The position numbers and the translations under genes were made by a program. The notes below the pieces were generated by a model. The model worked only from the letters and a program-made list of their open reading frames with translations, ran no database searches and had not been told where the DNA came from. Shown piece by piece: positions 27,343 through 38,200 of a DNA stretch of 39,651 bases. Within the stretch, counting starts at the first letter, position 1, and every line of letters begins with the position of its first letter. Source of the DNA: Hydrogenophaga sp. (lineage in GTDB: Bacteria > Pseudomonadota > Gammaproteobacteria > Burkholderiales > Burkholderiaceae_C); the NCBI GenBank assembly GCA_018335615.1, contig JAGXRS010000297.1, forward strand, positions 1 to 39,651, given 5' to 3'.

Positions 27343-28641
27343 ATGAACGATAGCCCAAGCGTGGTTCGGCAGCGCCGCATCCTGGTCATCCACCAGAACT
27401 TCCCCGGCCAGTTCCGCCATGTGCTGGCCACCCTGCAGGGCCGGGCCGACGTGGAAGTGATCGGCATCGGGCGTGAAGGCGCGCCCGGCATGCCCGGGGT
27501 TCAGTGGCTGCGCTACAAAACCCACCGAGCCGCCGCCAAGGAAACTCACCCCTACTGCCGCAGCTTCGAAAACGCCGTGCTGCACGGCCAGGCGGTGTGC
27601 CGCCTGCTCATGCAGCTCAAAGACCAGGGCTTTGTGCCCGACGTGGTGCTGGCCCACCCCGGCTGGGGCGAAACCCTCTACCTGCGCGAGGTCTTCCCCC
27701 AGGCCAAATTGATCCACCTGTGCGAATGGTTCTACGACGCCAATGGCCCCGACATGGGCTTTGACCCCGAGTTCCCGGTGGCGCTAGACGACCGGCTGCG
27801 CGTGAGCACCTGGCGCGCCCACCACCTGCTGGCGCTGGATCAGTGCGACGTGGCCATCGCCCCCACCCAGTGGCAAAAGAGCCAGTTCCCCGCCATTTAC
27901 CAGCCCAAGATCCAGGTGCTGCACGAAGGCATTGCCACCGATGTGCTCGGCCCCGACCCGCAAGCCGAACTGACCCTGCCCAACGGCCAGGTGCTCAAAG
28001 CGGGCGACCCCGTGGTTACCTACGTGGCCCGCAACCTGGAGCCGTACCGGGGTTTCCACGTGTTCATGCGTTGCCTGCCGGCCCTGCTGGCGGCCCACCC
28101 CACGTGTCAGGTGCTCATCGTCGGTGGTGACGAGGTCAGCTACGGCCGGGTACCGAAGAATGCCAAAAGCTGGCGCGAAGCGCTGCTGCGCGAAGTGAAC
28201 ATCGACACCAGCAGCGAGACGGGGCGGGTGAACTTCTTGGGCAAGCTGCCCTACGCGCAATACCGCCGGGTACTGCAGGTCTCGGCGGTCCACGTCTACC
28301 TCACCTATCCCTTCGTGCTGTCCTGGTCCCTGCTGGAAGCGCTGGCCAGTGGCTGTGCGGTGGTGGCTTCAGACACCGCGCCGGTGCGCGAAGTGATCCG
28401 GCATGGGGAGAACGGATGGCTGGTGAGCTTCTTTGATGGGGCGCGGCTGGTGGACGCAGTGGGCAAGGTGCTGTCTGATCAAACCGGCATGCGGGCCATG
28501 CGGCTGGCTGCGGTGGAATCGGTCAAAGAGTGGTTTGCGCAGGCGGCCGGAACAGCAGGGTATTTGGATGCGTTGGGCCTTCAGACCGGCTCGGCCGCCA
28601 CGGTGAAAACGGTCAGCGAAACTTCAGCGGAGGCAACATGA
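27343..28641 (+). CDS. Glycosyltransferase family 4-like protein
   Basis: MNDSPSVVRQRRILVIHQNFPGQFRHVLATL...; VTYVARNLEPYRGFHVFMRCLPALLAAHPTCQVLIVGGDEVSYG, FLGKLPYAQYRRVLQVSAVHVYLTYPFVLSWSLLEALASGCAVVASDTAPVREVI. Confidence 0.92.
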   Translation: MNDSPSVVRQRRILVIHQNFPGQFRHVLATLQGRADVEVIGIGREGAPGMPGVQWLRYKTHRAAAKETHPYCRSFENAVLHGQAVCRLLMQLKDQGFVPDVVLAHPGWGETLYLREVFPQAKLIHLCEWFYDANGPDMGFDPEFPVALDDRLRVSTWRAHHLLALDQCDVAIAPTQWQKSQFPAIYQPKIQVLHEGIATDVLGPDPQAELTLPNGQVLKAGDPVVTYVARNLEPYRGFHVFMRCLPALLAAHPTCQVLIVGGDEVSYGRVPKNAKSWREALLREVNIDTSSETGRVNFLGKLPYAQYRRVLQVSAVHVYLTYPFVLSWSLLEALASGCAVVASDTAPVREVIRHGENGWLVSFFDGARLVDAVGKVLSDQTGMRAMRLAAVESVKEWFAQAAGTAGYLDALGLQTGSAATVKTVSETSAEAT

Positions 28642-28678
28642 ACGAATGGACCATGGGCCTTGTTTTGGGGGGCACTTC

Positions 28679-29275
28679 ATGATTCGCAGAGCTCAATACG
28701 GGGTTTTGATCGGAGTTGCAATTTTTCTACTCAGTGCATGCAGCAAGACCGTGACCTGGGAAGAAGAGGTGCCGCTCAATACCGGGGAGGTGATTTGGGT
28801 CAAGAGAACCGTGACTTACAAATTGCAAGGTGATTCGGGGAATCCTCTTGACATTGCCTACCGGCCCGATTGGACGGAAATGCTGGAGTTCACGTGGCAG
28901 GGCAAAAAATACTGGTATACCGGTGATGCAGCCTTAATGCTGTTGGCAATTTCACCAAAGAGTCTGCAGCCCGTCTTGGTTGCAAAAGCCTCTAGCAAAC
29001 AGTGGAGTAGGCAAAACGACTATCAATGTACAACTCCATTTTATGTTCAATTCGTACCCACCGAAGATGGCCGGAATTGGTCGTGGCCACCGAATATTGA
29101 ACCATGGTTGTTCGGACTGCCTTACAACATAATGCAGCGTACGCCTGGCCTTCAGGAAGGGAAAAGCAAATATTTAGCTAGTCAGCGTCTAGAACGTGAT
29201 CGTGTCCTTACACATCAATCGCCATCACTGGCTCGAGTGGAATCGGATTACAGTTTTAATCAGTGCAAGAAATAG
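28679..29275 (+). CDS. Small putative lipoprotein, unknown function
   Basis: MIRRAQYGVLIGVAIFLLSACSKTVTWEEEVPLNTGEVIWVKRTV...; lipobox LLSAC; no recognised domain. Confidence 0.75.
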   Translation: MIRRAQYGVLIGVAIFLLSACSKTVTWEEEVPLNTGEVIWVKRTVTYKLQGDSGNPLDIAYRPDWTEMLEFTWQGKKYWYTGDAALMLLAISPKSLQPVLVAKASSKQWSRQNDYQCTTPFYVQFVPTEDGRNWSWPPNIEPWLFGLPYNIMQRTPGLQEGKSKYLASQRLERDRVLTHQSPSLARVESDYSFNQCKK

Positions 29276-29286
29276 GGAGATAGAAA

Positions 29287-32200
29287 GTGGCCTCAACTCA
29301 AGACTACGCAATACTTTCGCTATATGTGTACGATGTCCGTGAGGACGATATAAATCGTCCCAATTTACCAGCAGGCTGGACCGAAATCGAACTCAAGACT
29401 GACAATTTTGACGGCTTTTCCTACGGCATCTTCAAAGGACCGGGCGGAGAAATCGTCCTGGCCTACACCGGGACCAACGAGGGTATTGACTGGGTGTCGA
29501 ACATCACCGGCGGCTTGGGCCTGGGATCGGTACAAGCCTCGGCGGCAGCGGTGGTTTTCGCGCAAGCCCGAGAGCAGTATGGCGCCAACATTACGCTGAC
29601 TGGCCACAGTTTGGGTGGTGGTCTCGCTTCCATCATGTCAGTGTGGTTCAACCGACCTGCAGTAGTGTTCGACCATGCCGCTTTTGAACTGGCGGCGCGC
29701 AATCCGCTGTTTGTTCAAGCGTCCAAGGTGGCTCTGGCCCTAGGTGGTTTTGAGCTTGGGGAGTTTTTGAGCTACGACGGAATCCTGAACTTCGCCACGC
29801 GTGAACTCAATGTGCAAGGGCACCACATTGAAGGTGAAGCCCTTCAGTATTTGCGCGCGTCAGCGCCCACCATTGGTGGCAGTGATGCCCTCAGCGTAGG
29901 CGAAGGCCTGGATTCGGTCCAACTGCATTCCATGGCGCTGTACGTGGTCGCAAAGATGAGCCCGAGCTTCGTGCAAGCCACGCTTCAGTCTGCGTATTTC
30001 CTTCCTGCGATCGTCGATACGAACCTCTACAACACGAGTACGAAGGAAAGCAGCGAAAAAAACTTCCTCATCGACCTCATCCGCAGCGAACAGGCCAAAA
30101 TCGGCAACGGCAAGCTCAGCCACTTCGCGGCCGACCTACACCGGCTGGGGCAAGACCTCACCGGCCTGAACGAAGCCGCCCAAAAGGCCATCGTGGCCCA
30201 GGGGGTGGAGTGGTACTACTGGCAAGGCACCGACTACGCGGGGCAAGAGTTCTCCACCCGAGACGGCGCCGTGCTGCAGTACACCAGCGCCCAGGGCGCC
30301 CACCTGCCCGGCGCGCTTGACCGGGCCTCCAGTTATGTGCGCCCCTGGCTTGACGCGCTGTACACCGCCAACACGGGCGACACCCGGTTTGCGCCCATGG
30401 GCACCGGTTTTGCGCAATGGAACGTGGCCACCAGCGCCACCACCGGCGCCGTGGCCACCGCCCGCGACCTGGACAAAACCCAGATGTTCATCGGCCAGAG
30501 CGGCAACGACACCTTCAACGGCGGGCATAGAGCAGATGTGATGTTTGCGGGTGCGGGCAATGACAGCCTGAGTGGCGGCAATGGCAACGACATGCTGTAT
30601 GGAGGAGTTGGAGACGACACCCTCATCGGCGGCGGTGGTAACGATTGGCTTTATGGAGGTGCGGGCAACGACCGCTACGAATTCAGCGGCAGCTTTGGAT
30701 CAGATACCGTCCTGGACGCTGATGGTCAAGGGAGTATCTGGGTAAGCGGCGTCCAGCTCACCGGCGGCGAGAAGCTGGGCGCCAATGTCTGGACCGACAA
30801 GCAGTGGACCTATTACCTCACCGCCACCGGCGACCTGATCATCAGCAAGGCCGACAGCAATGACCGCCTTATCGTGCGCGGCTGGCAGTCCAAGGATGCC
30901 AAACTCGGCATTGACTTAAAAGACGCCGCGGCCGCGCCGCCTCCTCCGACGAGCAACATCGTCACCGGCACCCAAGACGCCGACACTCTCCGCGGCACCG
31001 CTGCCAACGACCTCATCCAGGGTTTTGCCGAGGACGATTGGATCGACGCCAGCCAGGGTGGCAACGATTTCATCGAGGCCGGTTCCGGTCGCGACTTCGT
31101 GGGCGCGGGCCACGGGAACGACACCATCATCGGCGGTACCGGGCGAGACGTGCTGTTCGGCCGCGGCGGCGAGAACGAGATCTGGGGAGGCGACAAGACC
31201 GACTTCGACACCGTCCACAACCAGACCGAGGCCGCTGCGGACGATGAAGCCGACATGTTGAGCGGAGTCGGCGGCGCCGACACGCTGTACGGGGGAGCGG
31301 GGAACGACGCACTCTTTGGCGGCGGTGGCGGCGACTTGATCGTCGCCGGGGCCGGGAACGACAACATATTGGCGGACCACCACCCCGGCACCACCAATGT
31401 CCTGAACTGGCAGCTGGAGCGCGGAATTGAGGTCGAGTCCGATGGCTCTAGCAGCTTCGTCCTTACCTTCATAAACACCAACGCCCTGTACAGCCCGGAA
31501 CCGGGCAACGACATCATTTTTGCCGGCGCCGGAGACGACTGGGTGACCGCCGGCGCTGGGGACGACATAGTGGAGGGTGGGGGAGACAACGACCTGGTCT
31601 GGGGCATGGCCGGCGATGATGTGATCGTCGGCGGAGAGGGTAATGACCGCCTACAGGGCGACGGCACATACCACAGCATGTCATCGCTCGACTACACGCC
31701 GCCGGCTCAACATGGCAACGACACCCTCTATGGCGGCAGCGGTAACGACACGCTTATCGGCGACGGAGGTGACGACACGTTATTCGGCGGCACTGGGGAC
31801 GATCGCCTGGAGGGCGACGCTGGTCAGCTGGAAGGGCAGTACCACGGCCATGACTACCTCGAAGGCGAGGATGGCACCGACACGCTAGTCGGAGGCGGCG
31901 GCAACGACACGCTGTACGGCGGAATCGACAACGATTTGATGGCCGGCGACGCTTCCGACCTGGAGGGGCAGTACCACGGCCATGACTACCTCGACGGCGA
32001 GGATGGCACCGACACACTCGTCGGAGGCGGCGGCAACGACACGCTGTACGGCGGAATCGGCAACGATTTGATGGCCGGGGACGCTTCCGACCTGGAGGGG
32101 CAGTACCACGGCCATGACTACCTCAACGGCGAGGATGGCACCGACACACTCGTCGGAGGCGGCGGCAACGACACACTGTACGGCGGGATCGGCAACGATC

Positions 32201-35200
32201 TGATGGTTGGCGACGCTTCCGACCTGGACGGACAACACCATGGTGCCGACTACCTCGACGGCGAGGATGGCAACGACACGCTCGCCGGAGGCGGCGGCAA
32301 CGACACGCTGTACGGCGGAATCGGCAACGATGTGATGGCCGGCGACGCTTCCGACCTAGACGGACAACACCACGGCGCCGACTACCTGAACGGAGAAGAA
32401 GGCGACGATGAAATACAAGGCAATGGCGGGAACGATACCCTGCTCGGAGGCAATGGCAACGACCTACTCTTTGGAGACGACTCTGTTCTCACAGCTGGGT
32501 CTCATGGCAACGATTACCTGGACGGCGAAGCAGGAAACGACACCCTTGTGGGTGGTGCTGGTAGCGATACCCTGATTGGTGGCGATGGCGATGACGTGCT
32601 GTACGGCGACGCCGACGGCCTTGCCTCAGGTGGGGATGATCGAATCTACGGCGATGCAGGCAACGATCAGATGCGTGGCCATCAAGGGAATGACACGCTC
32701 GACGGCGGGAGCGGATCGGACATGCTCCTCGGTGACGAAGGCGACGATGTGCTCACAGGAGGGACAGGCGACGACGAACTGCAGGGCGGAACCGGTGCTG
32801 ACTTGCTGTTCGGGGAGGAAGGGATCGATACCCTGCTGGGCGGAGCTGATGACGACCGTCTGTACGGAGGGGCCGACGATGACTGGTTACAAGGGGACTC
32901 GGGTAACGACCATCTTGACGGCGGAGACGGGGACGACATCCTCATGGGAGGGGACGGTGACGACACACTGGTCGGCGGTAAGGGTTTTGACCAACTGTTC
33001 GGCGGAGCGGGTAACGATACCTACGTCTTCAATGCCAATGATACGAGCACTGGTCTCTCGGAACCGGCTTTCGTAAATGACACGAGCAGTGTCTCACGGG
33101 CAGCGTTCGTGAGCGACACGAGCAGCGATCTCGCCTTGGCGGAGTTCGTGAATGACACCGTCGGCGTCAATCATGTGGTGTTGAACGGGATGTCGATCTC
33201 GTCGATGAGTCTGACCCCATTCGGCGGATTTGGCGGGAACGACTACATCCTCGAGACGGGTCAGAGCAGCATCTTGATCCGTGGCCTGTCCACTGGCGCT
33301 ATCGGGACAGTTTCCGTGTCCGGCGTGACTTATACCGCCGACCAGTTTTTCGGAAAAACGTACGCCTGGTCGGCGGATGAAAGCACATCAACGTCTGGCG
33401 CGACGCTACAGGGCGGCAAGTTAGCCGACAGTCTGACGGCGACCGGTGGCAACAGCACCTTGGCAGGGGGTTTTGGAAACGACATCCTCAGCGGTGCCGG
33501 CGGGAACAACACGTACCTGTACGAAGCCGGAGACGGACACGACGTTATTTACGACACCAGCAGCGCTGCGCAGAAGGGCACGCTGCGCTTCGGCAGCGGC
33601 ATCAGCGCCGACCAACTACAGCTTTCCTACAGTGGGGATCGACTGATCGTCACTTTCGGAACAGAGCTTGCCGGTTCCGTCGAGATCACCGGTTTTAACC
33701 CCAACAGTGCAGCCGCGTCTGGCGGTATTGCTCGCTTCGAATTCAAGGACGGGACGATCCTCACCCGGGAGCAACTGGTCGGTCGAGGGTTCGACCTGGT
33801 CGGCAGCGCGGCAAGCGAAACCGTTATCGGCACGAACGTGTCGGACCGTATCACGGGCGGGAGCGGAGACGACCTTCTGGTGGGCAAGGGAGGTGCCGAT
33901 ACGTATGTCTTCAACATTAGTGACGGGACCGACACCATTGCCGATAGCGATACGGCTGCTGGCAGCGGCGACATTCTGCGCTTCGGTGAAGGCATTGAGA
34001 CGGGATCGGTGAACGCCCTGCGCAATGGCAATGACGTCATCTTTGTCATTGGTTCGGACCAGCTCACCTTGCGCAACTATTTCACCACGGGGGCGGATAC
34101 GGTTGAGCGCATCCTCTTCGCTGATGGAACCGAGTGGTCTCAGGCGAACGTGAACGCGGTGATCGCGGCGAGCTCTTCGCTGAATTTCACCCTCGTTGGC
34201 ACTGAGGGCGAGAACACACTGCGAGCACTGGCTGGTAACGACTTGCTGGATGGCCGCGGTGGCAATGACACCCTGTTCGGCGGAGCAGGCAACGACTCGC
34301 TGATCGGCGGTGCTGGCTACGACTGGCTCTACGGACAAGCCGGCAGCGACACCTACATCGTGCGCCCCGGTGATCAAACTGAGACCATCAGCGAGACCGG
34401 CAGCAACGACCCGAATGGAATCGACGTTGTACGCTTTGAAGGCATCAATCGCCAGGATGTGGCCATTGCCCGCAGCGGCGAGTCACTGCACGTGTACTCG
34501 CTCAACGGACAACAGTTCGAAGCCTATGTTCTGGACCAGTTTTCTACTGAAGACCCTGCAGGTCGGGTGGAGCGCCTAGAGTTCGCCGATGGCACTGTGT
34601 TGGACGCGAACCAGATCAAAGCAGAAATTCTGAAGGCCAGCAACGGCGCCGACACCCTGTTTGGCTTCGGGGGTGGCGATGTCGTCGATGGCCGATGGGG
34701 AGCAGACCAGATCTATGGTCGGGCGGGTAACGACACGCTGCAGGGGAGCCAGGGCGACGACAGGTTGTACGGAGAAGCCGGCGACGATCTGCTGCTCGGC
34801 GGAGCAGACCATGACTATCTTTCAGGCGGCGACGGTCATGACACGCTGGAAGGAGGTGCCGGCTGGGACACGATGGACGGAGGCGCCGGTAACGATATCT
34901 ACAGCTTCGGCATAGGTGCTGGTATGGACATCATCCAAACCGATGCCTCTGGCACCGACCAGGTCCTGCTGAAGGCTGGAATCACGGCCGCCAATGTCAC
35001 GTTGCATAGAGTGTCGTCGCCCCCCTCTGGCGACATCCCATTCAATGGCGATTCGCTGGTCATCCAGTTAAACGGCGGCAATGATCAACTCTGGATCGCG
35101 AACTATTTTGCGACAGGAACCCAAGGTTACATCGAGACCATACGCTTCCAAGATGGCACAACATGGGACTACGCCGCCGTAGCCTCTCGGCTGGTTTCAC

Positions 35201-38200
35201 AAGGTGGTACGGTCAACTCGATGGTTGGCACCACGAAGGCCAACACGTTCACTGTGGATCATTGGAATGATACGGTCACGGACTCAACATCGAACGATGC
35301 CGACCTAATCAATGCCGCTGTGAGCTACCGCCTTCCGAACACAGCCGTGTGGAACTTGACACTCACCGGCGGACTGAATCTTTTTACGGCCGGCAACGAC
35401 GGCAGCAACATCCTGCGGGGCAATAGCGGCGACAATTGGTTCAACTTCAGCGGTCTTGCCGGGTATGCTGATCAAGTATACGGCGGGCGCGGGGATGACG
35501 TTTATGTAATGGCGTCAGAACGCCAGAGCGTCGAATCCAACGCACCACTTACAACATTTGCCACGATCAGTGAATTGCCAGGAGAGGGCAATGACACTCT
35601 GGTCACTGGCGCGTGGTCATTGAAGCTTCCCGACAACATCGAGAACCTGGTGTTGGGGCAACCCAATCCTCTCGATGAACTCAGATACTCAGCCGGCGCA
35701 AGCAACGACTTCACACATCGGCTGCACGGTAACGCTGCCAACAACATAATTGACACAACCCTTTACGAACGACAGGCAAGTTCGCAAACTTGGTATCAAT
35801 TCCGAAATCGGCCAGGCTTCAACGGCATGTTGGACTTCCTGCTGGATGGAGATACGGGCGCGGACACCCTGATTGGTGGTCAGTGGAACAACATCTACGT
35901 GGTCGACAACCTGGCGGATGTTGTCATCGAAACCGGGGTTTCCAGTAGTGGCCTTGACATCTCGAACGACACGGTGCAGACCCCCTTCGAAACGTCACTG
36001 CTCACCCATTACCAGTACATAGAGAACATCACACTCACCGGCAATCAGGCGGTACGCGCCACTGGCAACGCACGCGGAAATAGGCTGGACGGCTCCCAAA
36101 ACACGGCTGTCAACATATTGGAAGGCGGCGATGGCGATGACACTTATGTTGTCGGTATCGGTGATGTCGTGATTGAAAACGGTACCGGTAATGACACATT
36201 CATCGCTGGCTCCGGGCCGACTGGCACGACCTTCAGCATGGCTGCACTTGGGAGTATCGAAAACGGACGGGTGAACCGCGGAGCCGGAGCGCTCAACCTC
36301 GAAGGCAACGACCTGGACAATTGGCTCACCGGAAACGAATCGGACAATACAATCTGGGGAGGCGATGGCAACGACACCATCTCAGACCAGCTCCTCGCCG
36401 ACATCCTCTACACCGGGAAGAACAACGCTGTAGAGATCAAGCCTGCATTCGATTCAGATCTGCTGATTGGAGGTAATGGGAACGACGTCATCACCAGTCT
36501 TGGCGGCAACGACACCATGGATGGGGGCGCAGGCGACGACAGTCTCATTGCACTCTACAACACACCTCGCACGCTCGAAATCCGATTCGGAGCCGATTAC
36601 GGACAAGACATATTCTCGGCAGATGTCGCACAAACCATCAATGTCGACATGAAGAGCGTCAATCTGCGCGATGTGACGCTGCAGCGGCACAACGGCATGC
36701 TAACAATCGAAACTTTGGATGGGTCTACGCTCAAGATTCCTGACCTCCATACCATTGGTGGCATCTGGTTCTCGGGCGGAATTGTGCTCAGCGGTAGCCA
36801 AATTGATGCTGTCATTGCGAACCCGGACCGCAGCGTCGCCACCGAAGGCAGCGACCTCTTGGTCGGGACATCTGGTAACGACCTGATTACAGCCTTGGGA
36901 GGGTTCGATTCGGTATACGGACTTGAAGGAGCTGACGCATTATTTGGCGGAAACGGAAACGATTCTCTTTTTGGAGGAGCGGGTGACGACACGCTGGATG
37001 GGGGTAGCGGCGACGACTTATTGGCAGGTGGTACAGGGTCGGATGTCTACCGCTTCGGTCGTGGATACGGCTGGGATTACGCGGACGACATCCTACTGAG
37101 CGCTCAGGGCGGCCTGGGCATGGACGATGGAGCCTTCGACTGGGTTCAATTTGATGCGTCGGTGACGAGCGCCGACGTCAGGGTCTTGCGTCAAGTACGC
37201 GGTACTACCGCCTCTGGGATAGTGGTGCAGATCGCCGCGACAGGCGATGCAATTGCGCTGCAGAATGCGTACGCGGCTGGCGCCGCCGGGCAGATCGAAG
37301 CGGTGCGCTTCAACGGCGGAACGCAGTGGGATCTGGCGAACCTCAAGACCAGAATCCAAGGAGAGGCGGGCTACGATAACAGTGACGACCGTCTGACGGC
37401 GCCGATCACCAGTTCTTTCCTGGATGGCCGCGGCGGCAACGATACGCTCACCGGCGGTAGCGGGAACGACACGCTTGACGGCGGCACCGGCATCGATTCG
37501 ATGACCGGAGGCGCAGGCAACGATACCTACTACGTGGACAACACCAGCGATGTGGTGGTGGAAGCCAGTCGTGGTGGAATCGACACGGTCATCTCCAGGC
37601 TGAATTCCTACGTGCTCGCCGCTCAAGTGGAAAACCTGACCCTTTCGGAAGCCGATCAGGCCTATGAAGGTATCGGCAACGCCTTGAATAACATCCTGAG
37701 GGGCAACTCTTATGGGAACCGCCTCAATGGCGGCGCGGGCATCGACACGATGGTTGGCGAAGGTGGGGACGATGTGTATGTCGTGGACAACACAGCTGAC
37801 GTAGTGACCGAAGTCGCAGGCGGGGGGATCGACACCATCGAATCTTCTGTCAGCATCGCGAGCCTCGCCCAGAACGTGGAGAATGTGCGGCTGCTGGGCA
37901 CGGCAAATCTCAATGCGACGGGCAATGCCGCGGATAACTACCTTGAAGGTAATGCGGGCGCGAACTCACTCGTCGGAGGACTCGGCAACGACACATTTTT
38001 TGGGGGCGCCGGAGTTGATACGCTTCGCGGCGATGCCGGGGACGACTATTACATAGTCGATGCCTCTGACGTGGTGGTGGAGACGTCCGGAGGTGGTTAC
38101 GACACCGTGGAGGTCAGGTTCAACTACTCCCTCGCGGCTGCGGCCGACATTGAGCGCATCGTGCTGCAAGCGGGACAGGGGGGTCTTGCGGTCACAGGAA

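Noticed and set aside
31800-32460. Regular repeats as a CRISPR array
   Set aside because: The 132-bp period has no unique spacers and the repeats are in frame with RTX coding sequence.
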